64,000 nt of DNA from Pleurotus ostreatus/Saccharomyces cerevisiae fusant (lineage: Eukaryota; Opisthokonta). The DNA lies in contig JAMQCK010000027.1 in the NCBI GenBank assembly GCA_024196135.1, positions 103,009 to 167,008 of the forward strand, in the 5' to 3' direction. This document shows, piece by piece, positions 1-10,872 of this stretch; the first letter of the stretch is position 1, and every line of letters starts with the position of its first letter. The translations under genes were made by a program, and so were the position numbers. The notes beneath the pieces were generated by a model, which saw only the letters and a list, made by a program, of their open reading frames with translations, had not been told where the DNA came from and searched no databases.

Positions 1-666
1 GACAAGCGGAGGACAAGAGACTTGGCAAGTGGATTGTGCCTTCCCGACGGGTTCCTGCCTTGTTGCGGCGAAGGACTGGCTCAAGTCAGTCAATGAGGCA
101 TGAAATGTCCCTGTCCTGGACCTCACTGTGATATGTGAAGGTCTTTTCGGTGAAGAGGTTCGGTGGACGCGGCTTGCTTTTCAGCTCAGCGCCAAGCAGG
201 ATCGTCATGTTCGACCTCAGCGATTGATGCCCTTGTATCGATCGAGACAGTGCGCCTGCAGGCGAATATACAGGCCTTAGAAGAGGGTGTGGGATCCGTA
301 GAATGTCGAGAGCAGAAAATGCTGATGAGGGCCGCAGACAAGTCCCAAATCCATTTTCGGCAGTTTCCGACGCAGCGCCACGTGAGCTAACCCCGTAAAC
401 CCGCCTCCATCGAAGTCCATGCTAGGAGTCGGACTTACGCTTCGCCACCTCCTGTACACGGTCTACCAGCCGCGGACAGGCGCCGGTTCTATACCCTGAG
501 GAACAGTGAGCTCGATCCAAACCGATGTCAGAAACATGTCAATCCGTGCGTGCGCCGGCTCGCGAGAGAAACAATGAAGCTAACAGTGCCTCCTTCTGTC
601 GACGCGCCTTGACATGTTCTGCCTGTCTCCATCTGCGGCGAACCTCTCTCCTTCCCCATATACGTC
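1..666. other. Left-edge region without a recognised gene
   Basis: Only short overlapping reading frames occur here, none with a recognisable motif or a convincing intron pattern. The last part should hold the promoter and leader of the PQ-loop gene starting at 667. The end of a gene lying left of the window cannot be excluded. Confidence 0.4.
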
Positions 667-2550
667 ATGCAATGCGACACGCAACAACAGAAACATGATT
701 GGTTTACGGCGACGTTGACGTTCGGCTTGTGTTGCGGCCTGATCATCTCATACCTTCCTCAAGTGCGTCTCGGTGTCTCGGTAGTCCAATCAATCCCACC
801 TCCCAATTTTTGTGCATATATGCTACATCCACCTTCACGACCTGCTGCTATGGCATAGTCATCCCAAGCCACCGTACATCCTGGCTAACAGCCACCTAGC
901 ATGCCAGGATCATCCGCGCCGGCTCTTCGGAAGGCTTCAGCCCGTGGTTCCTTCTCTTGGGAAGCACCTCGAGTGCAGCCGGGATGCTGAATATGTGCGT
1001 TACCTATCATACTCACGAGCCCGACACTCATTCCGCCTGCAGGTTCACCATGCAGTTTGGCATTGTCAAGTGCTGCCGATACTTCGTGCGTACTTAGTCC
1101 TACACATCAAACCCTGCGTCTTACCCCCCTTCGCAGAGCCTTGGAGGATGCCTCGAGATGACGGCAGGGATTGTGCAAGTCGGGTTGCAATGGGCGATGT
1201 TCACCTTCATGTGCGTGGCGCGCGATCATCCTCATACCCACTGCTGACTGACGCCTCTCGTAGCTTCGTCCTCTACATGCTCTACTACCCACCGCATCTC
1301 AAGTTCATCGCCCCCGCCTCTGACCCCGAGTCTTCCACCACCTCCGTCAAACCCCTCAAACGCCCACAACGAACTGAAGAGTGGCAGAACTCAGTAATCC
1401 TCGCCTGGGTCACCTTCGGGCACTTGTGCGTGTCTCCGCCCATTCCTTGCCCGTCATCACTTCGTCCTTCATCATCACCAAGCCAACCTTAACTAACATC
1501 CGCCCCCTCAGCGCCATAATCGTCATCACCACCATCTACCTCCTCCTCACCACCTCGCCCTCGCCCGTGCCGAACCAGCCCCTCCCACCCCGGCTCTCCT
1601 CTTGGGCGACGCTCCTCGGCGTCAGCTCCGCCGCGCTCGCCGCGATCCAGTACATGCCGCAGATCATCCACACGTACCGCATGAAGCTCGTCGGCGCACT
1701 TAGCATCGCGATGATGATGATCCAGAGCCCGGGCGCGGTGCTGATGGTGCTGAGCATCGCGCTCCGTCCGGATACGAATTGGACGAGTGAGTGGTGACTC
1801 GTTCTACTCTTACCTTACCGTCCCCCTACCCACTTTCGCTGCTTACCCACCCTCCCCATCACTCCTTTCCGTCCAACCTCTTTCCGTTCAGCCTCTTTCC
1901 GTCCAGCCTCTAACTCATCCCTCACCCCCCTCCCAGGCTGGATCACCTTCGCCGTCGCCGGCATCATGCAGGGCACGCTCCTCATCATGTGCATCACCTG
2001 GAAGTTCCGCCAGCTCAGGCTCGTTATCGACGACTTCGGCGCGCCTCTCCCTCCCTCCGCCCACCCCGCCCGCCGCCGCCGACGACGCCGGCGGCACAAC
2101 TCATCATCCTCCCACCCGTCCTCCTCCTCGCGCCCCTCGTCCTTCACGCGCGCGGAGAGCGATTTGAGCGTGCCTGGGCTGCAGGTCGACGAGGAGGAGG
2201 AGCCGCAGGCGGTGCGGGCGGCGCTGGCGGCGGCGATCGAGAGCGCGGTGGGGGAGGATATTGTGGGCAGTGCGATGCGGGGGGTGTCGTGGCCGGGGGT
2301 GGGGGAGTTGCCGGCGGGTGAGAGAGCGGGCGACGTGGTTGCAGAAGCCGCACGTGCTGGAAGTATGGACGGTACGAGAGCGGCGAGCATAGAGCGCTCG
2401 AGTTTGGATAAGAGGCCTTCGGAGAGGACCCCGCTGCTCGGTGGCGATGCGGAGGCGGGACGTCGAGAAGGAGAAGGTGGAGAAGAGGCAGGATCCGCGG
2501 GGAAGGGCAAGGGAGGCTGGGGAGGCTGGTTCGGAAGGAGTGGGAAGTAG
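667..2550 (+). CDS. PQ-loop repeat membrane protein
   Basis: Seven-helix PQ-loop family protein (cystinosin / vacuolar amino-acid exporter / SWEET-related fold), expected in a vacuolar or other endomembrane. Exon 1 (667-762) ends with the first PQ motif, ISYLPQ; splicing to the acceptor at 899 gives HARIIRAGSSEGFSPWFLL, the usual continuation. Later exons carry GIVQVGLQWAMFTFM, a loop of about 50 residues, a helix VITTIYLLL, the second PQ motif AAIQYMPQIIHTYR with LVGALSIAMMMIQSPG, and the last helix GIMQGTLLIMCITWKFRQ. The C-terminal tail of about 180 residues is low-complexity (Arg run, Ser/His run, acidic stretch) and probably cytosolic. Five or more introns. The transported substrate cannot be deduced. 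The ATG at 667 is the first in frame before the hydrophobic segment. Confidence 0.85.
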
Positions 2551-3705
2551 CCCTGTGTATGTTCTGCGACTGAACTGAGATCGATGTTCACCTACCTTAC
2601 ACGCGCGATATTGACGACCGAGTTCTTTCAATCTGTACTTAGATTCGTATTTAATGGTATGAAGGTGCTCTCTTTGGTCATGCACAACCGTGACTCGAAT
2701 GACAGCCCACCTATTCACCCTCAGCTCGCACTTATGGGTCCAGCGTTCGGAAACTGCCGATCCTCCATCTTAAATTTACGCTGCCTGTCTCGACTGTAAC
2801 TGCTTGCTTTCAGGCCTCTACATTTATTCCAGGACTTCGCAATTCTGGGCCTGTAGTGTGAAGGCAGAGGACCCAAGCCTGAGGCTGCTCGTGCTCGCTG
2901 GTCATCAGTGCCTGAAAACGTGCACAGAATTGAATTGTGCTCAGCTTCCTCCGCTCCGTCTTCTTTTCCCTCATATTGCTGCTTGAACACATATGTAGGA
3001 TTCGGAAACCGGACGCACTCGTCCACCACTGCTACTGCTAGCTCTGTTATGCGACCCTCACTACCGCCTACTACATTGGGAGGCTTGGGTAGGCGCCAAT
3101 ACGGGAACAATTGGGCTTGAGGACGTGCCTGCGGCCTCCGATGGCCTTGATTGTCGAGCACGAGTCGTGCCGTCGAGGAAGCGCTATACACGACGACGCG
3201 GATCTTTCTCGCCGCCTTCCCGCATAGCCATTTATATCGGAGGCCGCAAAGACATGGGAAGACAAACTACACGCGCCACCGCTGGCTTGAGAGAACTCTT
3301 CGTCTACCATTCATGATCACTCTAAGATGTTGCTGCGCTCCCTTGAACCTTGGAGGTGCTTTGGTACCCGTGTCAAGTACTGCTGGGACTTTCGTGAACT
3401 CCTCGGACCTGCCACGGGGGCCCGAGACGCGCTGCCAAACCCTGCGCTGATCCCTTCTTGATCACATCGACGGCGGACGCAATGTGGACTTGCCCTCGGA
3501 GCACAGCCTCTGGATCCGCACATATATACCTGCATGGTCTTTCGTTGCCCGTGTGTCGCTTTCTTTCATCCTTCACGCTCTTTGGCTACCCGTCCGGTCT
3601 GGGCGGAGTGCCGATTGAGGCTTTCGGTCGTCGCCAAGTCCGACTGCAGGCATCTTCTCACTTGACGTTGAACGTGGCCATCTTGGCATACTCGCAAAAC
3701 ACACG
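2551..3705. other. Gene-free interval between PQ-loop gene and 3706 ORF
   Basis: About 1.15 kb with only short, unrelated reading frames and no recognisable domain. A TATA-like ATATATA lies at about 3522-3528, roughly 180 bases before the ATG at 3706. Nothing else supportable was seen. Confidence 0.4.
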
Positions 3706-4059
3706 ATGAAGTCACTCGTACTTGCCGTCGTGATCCTGGTGATCTCTGTCGCTGCGCGTCCTCTGCCCGCGCGTCAGGGCTCGGATGGCGAGGCTGGACG
3801 CTGGCAGGACGATAACGACGATGTTATGGCTGTTGAATGGCCTACGACGGGTGGGTATATTTCTGTCATCGTTCGAGTATGACTGCTCACCGAGCTGCTA
3901 TAGGGCATCCATACCAATGACCACACGTCATTTCGCTGTCCGTCCGGTTATCAGAAGAAGCATGCGCCGACTGCATCCGACTCGACGAAGGTTGTCGAGC
4001 TGTCGTGCGCCGCAGATGCTGTTCGGGAGAGCTGCAGACTAAACCGGCGCACCTCTTGA
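3706..4059 (+). CDS. Possible small secreted protein, splice frame unresolved
   Basis: The ATG at 3706 opens a typical signal peptide (MKSLVLAVVILVISVAA followed by RPLPARQ), then an acidic stretch ending near WPTTG. A GT..AG intron about 3851-3903 looks real (CTCAC branch-like sequence, CTATAG acceptor). The most protein-like continuation contains three cysteines (FRCPSGYQKKH ... ELSCAAD ... ESC) and stops at 4057-4059, but its frame is not reached from exon 1 with the donors I can see. The reachable frame (donor GTATAT at 3855) stops at 4042 and looks less protein-like. It may be a small secreted cysteine protein with an unusual splice or a recent frameshift. No family recognised. Confidence 0.4.
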
Positions 4060-4515
4060 CACTGCGCGCGCTCGAGCGCAGCGCTATGTGGGGGACGGGG
4101 CCGTGAAGGGTGCCGGCGAGATATTATCAGTTGAGAATGCTTTCTTGGGTCGAGCATTGCTTTGCTATCTTGGACAATCTATCATTATTGGGTTCCGGGT
4201 GTACATGGCTACTGTACTGTACTAGTATCGGTAAAGTTGTCGGTGCTGCTGTGTAAATTATATCCTGTCGTTCACTCATGCATATAGTTCTAGTTCGGAG
4301 TTTCGTTCGGGGTAGTAACTGGGGTGTTGGGTCAGAAATGAGGTGTGAGTTCTTCCACTGTCAGACGTGGCCTCCACTATTCGTGTTCGGCGTCGTCGGT
4401 CGTGTCATGTTCGTGCGCTCATGCAGCGCGTCAAACGGTTCGGATGGGGCGGGTTCGGCGGGCGGATGGGACGAGAGGCAACTCCGAGAAGGCCCTCAAC
4501 CGCACACGAAAGAGT
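4060..4515. other. Short interval downstream of the GST gene
   Basis: Between the 3706 reading frame and the 3' end of the minus-strand GST gene. It probably holds the 3' untranslated regions of these two convergent genes; no other feature seen. Confidence 0.4.
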
Positions 4516-5286
4516 CTAAAACTCATCCATGTACGGTCGGCAGCGCTCCCAAAGCCTTGCCCACCGCCCGCCATTCCACCCTCGCACGCGCGCCCATCCG
4601 TCGTGCGGGGCCATCCGCTCCATCCACACCAGCACAGCGCACAGCGCAAAGTCGGCGTACGACACGTCGTGCCCCTGCGCCACGACCGCGTCGCCGTCGC
4701 CGTCGCCAGTATTCTTGTCCAGCACCCCGGCGAGGAAATCGAACTCGGCGCGCACGGCGGCCCACGCGGCCTCGCGCTCCGCTGGGCTGCCCGCCCCGCG
4801 CCCCGCGCCCGAATAGTGCACCTGCGTGCGCGGCGGGAGGCGCTCGTGGCTGAGGGGGACCATCACGGGCAGCAGCGAGCGCGCGAGCGTCTCCTGGACG
4901 TGGTGCACGAAGAGCGTCTGCAGCGCGCGCGAGCCCTCGGGGAAGACCGCGCGCGCGGGGTAGCGCGTCTCGAGGTACTCCAAGATCGTCGTCGCGTTCG
5001 AGAGGATGACGGGGCTCGCGCCCGCCTGCGCGGGGGTCGGGTCGACGATGACGGGCAGCGTGTACACCGAGCGGCCATCGGGGCGGCGGGCGCTGGGCGG
5101 CGCGCCGAGGGCGCGCAGCGTGGGCTCGACGTCGGGGAACTCGACCCAGATGGTGCGGTAGCGCAGCCGCTTGTAGTTGAGGATGAAGCGGATGCGCCAG
5201 ATGTTAGGCGCCCAAGGCTGGGGCGTGCTGCCCGGAACGTCATACAGCATGATCACGGGCGGGGAGTGTGCGCGCGGGCGCGACAT
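4516..5286 (-). CDS. Glutathione S-transferase, GSTFuA/etherase-like class
   Basis: Single-exon gene of 256 aa, the normal length of a cytosolic GST. The thioredoxin-fold N-terminal half begins ITLYDVP-like (IMLYDVPGSTPQPWAPNIW) and continues RIRFILNYKRLRYRTIWVEFPD, a pattern I associate with the fungal GSTFuA / LigE-like etherase classes expanded in wood-decay fungi. The cis-Pro region is YTLPVIVD and the glutathione-binding segment is ILSNATTILEYLE. The helical C-terminal half follows (HHVQETLARSLLPVM ... DVSYADFALCAVLVWMERM). The expected role is glutathione conjugation or peroxidase action on wood-derived aromatics, or non-catalytic ligand binding. The class is inferred from the N-terminal pattern; GST fold membership is secure. 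Confidence 0.85.
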   Translation of the reverse strand: MSRPRAHSPPVIMLYDVPGSTPQPWAPNIWRIRFILNYKRLRYRTIWVEFPDVEPTLRALGAPPSARRPDGRSVYTLPVIVDPTPAQAGASPVILSNATTILEYLETRYPARAVFPEGSRALQTLFVHHVQETLARSLLPVMVPLSHERLPPRTQVHYSGAGRGAGSPAEREAAWAAVRAEFDFLAGVLDKNTGDGDGDAVVAQGHDVSYADFALCAVLVWMERMAPHDGWARVRGWNGGRWARLWERCRPYMDEF

Positions 5287-5392
5287 GGTCGGTTATGCGA
5301 GGGTCAGGAAGGCCTCCGCAAAGGTCGGATAGTTGGGGTGGGCGAGGAAGTAGCAAGTTGAGGGCGAAAGAGGTGCGCCTGGTTCTGGGTGG

Positions 5393-5400
5393 CTTATATA
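5393..5400 (-). promoter_or_regulatory. TATA box of the GST gene
   Basis: TATATAAG on the minus strand, about 107 bases before the GST start codon at 5286 and correctly oriented. Confidence 0.5.
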
Positions 5401-8032
5401 TCCGCTGGATCTCGACAGCCTGGAGTCAGCGTGGAGTGCGTGAAGCTGCTTGTTATTTAGTCTGCAAGGTCGGGAGCTCTGGAATGACCGATCCTCCGTC
5501 AGCATTCGTCGACGCACGCAGCGCGTGAGTCACCAGCAGCGCAAAGAGAGCACACATCGTTCCGCGGCGCGGTACTGGGCCCGCGCGCCCCACAATAAGA
5601 AATTGCAGTGCCGACGCCTGCGCCCGACCGCTGGACAAACGGAGCTGTACGAGAGAGAGAAGGTGTAGAACTTTGCGACGATATACCCTGCGATGCGTGA
5701 GTCAGACGGATTAACACCCTTTTTGAAAGACGGACGCACAGCATTGGGTGACTCTGACAAAACGGTGGAAGGACGGAGGCCGACAGCGAGAGTAGCGTCA
5801 GCAACTACGTGTTGTGGTCTGAACGAGGGAAAGAAAATAGTCATAAGCTGCAGAGCATCTCCAAACGATACGTGACCCGGAGAACAAAATCGCCGCCCCG
5901 CTTCGGAATTGGAGCCGATTGCAAGAGGCAAAGCCAAGATCTGCGTGGCTCCCAGACGTATAGCGCGCAGAGAACGGTTGCTGATAGGAAGCGACCTAGT
6001 GAGACGTGTGAATAGGCGAAAGACGGGGTGATCACAAATATCACGGAGTCGACAGCTTGGTAGTAACAGGTCCATTGGGTCGCTATCTAAAGCTCAAGAC
6101 CCGGCCGTCGCTGAATGACTGGAGATGTACGCTGAACAGCTCGTCGGGAAATACGTAAGATTTCGCACGGGATGAGACGAGTCAACACCGTACCATTCAC
6201 TAGGATTTTGTGGCGAGGTCTGCGGTTGACGAGCCTCTGCGACTTTAGCGCTCCAGAATTTTCCGCCACGGCTCCGACCTTAGACCTCACGGCTCTCGGT
6301 GATACTTCTGATAGGCTTGCGAGCAGGGAAGCCGCGAAGTCAGGGTGATAATCCATCGGCAGTATGCAAAATGCTCACCTAGAGCTCCATCCGCGGGTCT
6401 TCGACGTATATCCGTGAGACGACGGTGCATGGACGCGAACCTGGGGCTAGTGCGTGTTAGTGCGTCAACATCCACTCGTGAGTGTTTGCTTACAGGGTCT
6501 TCCGTGCTCAGCGCTTTTCGTTGGGCGCTTAAGCGCCCGACGAGCGCTTAACAGATACGCAAGAGCGGCTTGGGCCGATGAGGTACTTGAAAGACGCAGA
6601 GGTCATCGAAGAGTGGCTGCAGGTGTATGGCGAGGCAGTTAACCTGCCAACAAAGAGAAAGACAAGGGTAGATTGCGCGCTACAATATTTTGCAGTGTTT
6701 GCAGGCCTTTCAACACCCCTGAGAGCCGTCTCATCTTTCGAGCGCGGTATTTTAGAGAGACATTCCGCAGTAGATAAGGCATTCATCATTCTACGGAGTA
6801 GAGGGAGGACCAGCAGAGCGGAAGAATCGAACTCGAGCGGGAGAGGTGGGTGGCAGCGCCGAACAAGGCCGACAATTGCCTGCCGGAGACGACCCGGCAA
6901 GTTCCGATATCGGCACCTGACATTGTGACCAGTCGTAACGCTCGCACCCCGGGTCACGTTTGCACCTGCGACGTGCGTTGCGTTTCCATGTCTTTCTCCC
7001 GGCCATACCGGGGTCTCAGAGCGCGATCCTGACTCCAAGGCCCGCGATCGAGAGGAGGCCGAACATGCGGGGAGGAGGAGCGGGGAGCGTGAGATGTGGC
7101 GATTCAGACGATGGATAGTTCGAGAGTTCATAAAGTGGAGGTCGTGGAGTCGACAAGAAATTGCTCGAGAAAGGGACGAGAACGAGGCCAGGGCAGCTAG
7201 GCGAGAGACGGCCTTCAGAAACGCAGAGAGATACCAGAAGAGTCCACTCAACCGCTTCGAAAGTCATGGGGCAGGTGAGCATCCCCAAATGCCCAAATGC
7301 GGCAGCCGTGCAAATCGCACGACGGTCGGTCGAGATGAGCCCTTGGTCCATGCGGCTGGGATGACCGGCTGATAGGGATGGCGTGCCTACCTCGATTCGT
7401 GGTTCGCGTAGTTCTTGGATGCCCACAGAACATGAGATAGGTGCCGCGTTTGAAGACTGAATACAAGCGAGGAATCTCGACGAAGTTCAAGGACGTTGCG
7501 GGGCAGCTTGTGACCGGCAGGTACGGTGAAAGTGATTGTAGGGAGGTCCATAAGCGGAGCATTGCGCGGTTACCCGGTAGTCCACCATATGCGGAGGCCT
7601 TCCCTCCAGAACCAATGGTGGACTCGTGCAGTGCCTTCCGAGGCCCATAACCAATGAAAACAAGGCCTTTGAAAATTTCGCCGAGGGCCTATGAGGAGAG
7701 CTAGACACCAGACTGAGAATATTGAGGAAATTGTCGAGTAGTCGTTCCCCGTCGTAGAGTAGGTAGAAGAGAGAGAGTAAGTAAGTAGACCCTCCATGGG
7801 GGAAGCACTCGGTCTTCCTGCGACATCCACAAGCATTTCAAACCAAACTTTCGTTCCGACGTCTAATTCTTCCTCCGAGATCTGACATCATGATCTGGAA
7901 TAAAGGAATTTCTGCAATCTACGATCCCGGACAAAACCTTTCTCGAAACTTCGAAGTCGCCACTAGCCGCTGGCGCATAATACCCACGGCGACCGTCTAT
8001 GGTCCCAGCAGCGCGTCTTTGTCCCGACTCTC
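5401..8032. other. 2.6-kb gene-free interval
   Basis: Several reading frames of 60-240 codons exist on both strands (the longest on minus, 6529-7251) but they overlap one another, have no recognisable motif and lack the exon pattern of the surrounding genes. The interval may be decayed transposon sequence. Its only distinctive element is the palindrome near 6523. The last 200 bases before 8033 may hold an upstream exon or leader of the F-box gene. Confidence 0.35.
6510..6550. repeat. Palindrome and imperfect hairpin
   Basis: A perfect 16-base palindrome GGGCGCTTAAGCGCCC occupies 6523-6538. It extends outward with one mismatch to TCGT/ACGA and, after a 2-base offset, to AGCGCT on both sides, giving an imperfect hairpin of about 40 bases. 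It lies in a gene-free region. Such GCGCTTAAGCGC sequences can occur near transposon ends, but I found no partner terminal repeat or target duplication. Confidence 0.6.
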
Positions 8033-9486
8033 ATGCACCAGGAGCATGCACAACAACTGACTGACAGCCGCTCATTATCCAGACTCGCGCTTCTGCCCGT
8101 CGAGATCCTCGACCATGTCGCCCAGCACCTTGCCTTGCGCGACAAGTTAGCGCTCGCGTCCTCCTCCCCCCACTTCAACGACCTCTGCACCCGCCTAATA
8201 TACCGCTCCATCGAGCTCTCGAGCTGGCCGCAGGTGTTGCGCTGCTGCCGGACGCTGCTGAACAGTCCGCGCACCGCCCAGGCCGTCCGATCACTCAGCA
8301 TCTCGCTCGAAAGGTGCGCATCAATTCGCGGAGCGCTTGGCACGATTAACAAATGTTTACTCGTCTAGCCCCCCACCGCCACTGCTGCAGGCAGCGTACA
8401 GGACGCTCTCGACGGCGCTGCGGAGGCTGGAGCGGCTCAAGACGCTGTACGTCGCCGCCCCGCGCGATGCGTACTTCTCCATCGTGCTCGCCCCCTGCCG
8501 CTTCGAGCACCTCGTCAGCCTCACACTGTCCCTCCCCATCCCCCGCGCCTTCACCGCGTTCCTCGCACGCCACGATGGCCTACACGCACTCCAGATCCAT
8601 CCGACCGTGCAGGCCACGGACCTCGCCTCCGTCCCGACCATCGCGCTTCCCGCACTGCGCACCCTCGTAGCGCCGCAATTGTGGCTCCCCAAGCTCGTCG
8701 GCGCCGCCGCCCACCTCGAGTACGTCGCGATACTGTGGGACCCGCGCGTGCCGGGCGACCCGCACGCGCTGCTCGCCACCGTAGGCGCCCCGACGACGCT
8801 CGTGAGCGTGAGTCACGGATGGCGCGTGGACGTCGTCGATGCCGCTGCCGACGCGCTCCCGGGGCTCGTCGCCCTCATCCTTCGCTCCTCGGATCCCAAC
8901 GAGGACACGAAGGTGTGTACTCACGTGCGGCATCGTCGGCGTTACGCTCATCCCCCTCCCTCAGGCGCTCCTTGACGGGCTTGAGCGCGGTTTACCATGC
9001 TGGAAGCAGCTAGCGCGCCTGGACGTGAGCTTCGACTCGGAGCCGTCGCGCGAGCAGCCCAAGCCGCCAACAGAGGCCGCGCTCGAGGCCGGCTTTACTG
9101 TCGTCACGCGCCTTGGCTCGCTCTGCCCCTCTCTTAAACGTTGTTCTCTCCCTGGTGCGTGCCTCGCACCTGCTCCCTTGGCGCCCGCCCCAAACCAGGA
9201 TGCCCATTCCGCTCGTGTAGGCAAGGCGTCGTGGGCACGTCCGGTTTCGCTCGAGAACGCATGGTTCCCGCAGGTCGCGCCAGCGCAGAAATACAAGTTC
9301 ATCGCGATGGGAATCTTTTCGGGCCGGTATCCGCCGGCCATACTCGCCAGCGCGGGGATCATGACCGAGGCGCAGACGGAGGCGCTGCGCGACGACGTGC
9401 AGCAGCTGCGCGAGACGGGCCTCACGGCGCGGCAGATAGCGGAGATGGTGACTAGCTTGATGCTCAGCAAGAGGGAGCGGTGGTGA
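8033..9486 (+). CDS. F-box protein
   Basis: The N-terminal segment RLALLPVEILDHVAQHLALRD with KLALASSSPHFNDLC is an F-box (LP..IL..I...L...D...L..VS..), the Skp1-binding motif of SCF ubiquitin-ligase receptors. The rest has the loose leucine-rich pattern common in basidiomycete F-box proteins (LERLKTLYVA, FEHLVSLTLSL, GLVALILRSSD, LARLDVSFDSE, CPSLKRCSLP), likely forming substrate-binding LRR-like repeats. There are four exons: the first intron runs from about 8315 to 8370, the second begins near 8912 and the third near 9153. The C-terminus ends LMLSKRERW. The start is uncertain because the F-box follows a CAG and an upstream exon is possible. The substrate is unknown. Confidence 0.75.
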
Positions 9487-9705
9487 GGCGGCGCGGGGTG
9501 CGTGGTGTGCGCGTTGGGCGCGTTGGGCGCATCATGAGTGTGGCCGTCACGTCATGTGGGCGCGACAATGGTGCCGTCCGTACTTTCCGTTGCCTCACTG
9601 CGTCCTGCCTCTGCGTTTGCTCATTGCGCAGGTACAGGACGTCTTCAACGAATGGGAGCTCGGCCACATAGGGCTGCACATCGTCGCTCGACACCGGGAT
9701 TGATG

Positions 9706-9755
9706 TCGGCTGTCAACGGTCATATTTGCGTCGGCTGTCAATGGTCATATCTGCA
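9706..9755 (+). repeat. 25-bp direct tandem repeat, two copies
   Basis: Copies at 9706-9730 and 9731-9755 begin TCGGCTGTCAAYGGTCATAT and differ at three positions. No coding function is apparent. Confidence 0.7.
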
Positions 9756-9970
9756 TCGTTTCTCGCCTACGCCTCCGCCACCACACACACGACACGCATT
9801 TTCATCACCTACTCATGACCCGCCTCGCCATACATGATGCACATCGTTACACGCACACGATACACACGGACACGCCACGGAAATATTCTATACGGGCCTT
9901 GTCCTCTTGTATGGGACCCGCTTAGAAAGTTACGGTCGAATGTAACCTCATGCTCTCGATATACAGTGAC

Positions 9971-10043
9971 TATACTCACGGCCGGGTCATGATATACTCA
10001 CTAGGCCATGACCATACTCATGGCAAAGCCTTGTCTATACTCA
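9971..10043 (+). repeat. Degenerate 20-22-bp repeat with ATACTCA core
   Basis: The core (T/C)ATACTCA occurs at about 9971, 9993, 10013 and 10036, with GGCC and TCATGA/CATGACC-like spacers between copies. It looks like a decayed minisatellite. Confidence 0.55.
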
Positions 10044-10872
10044 GAGCCTCGGCTGTTGGCGTGGCAGTTTGGTGGGAGGAGTTGTCTACTATCTTCTTCG
10101 TGCCTTATATTCGCTTATTCACCTCCTACCCTACTGCAAGTATAATTGCTTACAGCCTATAGCTATATCACCCACCGTACGTCTATTGTTGAATACATCA
10201 CTGACCAATATTCTGACCATCCACCTAGCTCCTCTTCTCGATGCCCAGGCATCGTGATTGAGAGTACATTGTGGATATGCGCTAGGCACAGCGCAGCTGA
10301 TGTTCACTTTCTATTGAAAGATTGCTTTTGTCACTGTCAGACCCTGGCTGACGCTGACAATGTCACAGAAGCATTGCTATTGATCCATATTTGGAAAGAA
10401 TGGGTTACCATCCCCGAAAAGGCAATTATTGGTTGTTCGCGTTCATACATATATCACTCTTGGCCAGCTGCTTGACTATATTTATTCGCGGGCTGAGATA
10501 ACTCTTGTTGTGGGGTCTCGTCTCAAGGCGAAGCATGCGCGCCTCGCCGTCTTGTGCGACCGCGCTGTTGTGTGCTTGACGCCACTGCATGGTAGTCTTT
10601 AATTGACGCACGGGTCTCGAGGACGCGACTGAACGGTGGTCACTGTGCAGAATGCAAGAAACGCCTGAGCCCAGCCACAACCGTGACAGATTCAGAGGTC
10701 GACGCGTGTTCATGAAGTTGAACATGCATCGTGCTCGACAACGTGATAGCAACGTGATCGCGCCGGCGAACGCGATCAGCATATCTTGCCCTGAACCACC
10801 ATCTATACGCTAGCTGCATGGTCTAAACCCCGCCATTCACACCCCGCAACACGTCCCCCTGTAGCCTAATGC

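Larger units (their letters stand above)
9487..10872. other. AT-richer gene-free interval with short repeats
   Basis: About 1.4 kb without a supportable gene, lower in GC than its surroundings. It contains the two short repeat sets listed separately. The last 70 bases should be the leader of the kinase gene. Confidence 0.4.

Noticed and set aside
6529..7251. 240-codon minus-strand reading frame
   Set aside because: No motif, no plausible exon context, overlaps equally open frames; composition suggests chance in GC-rich DNA.
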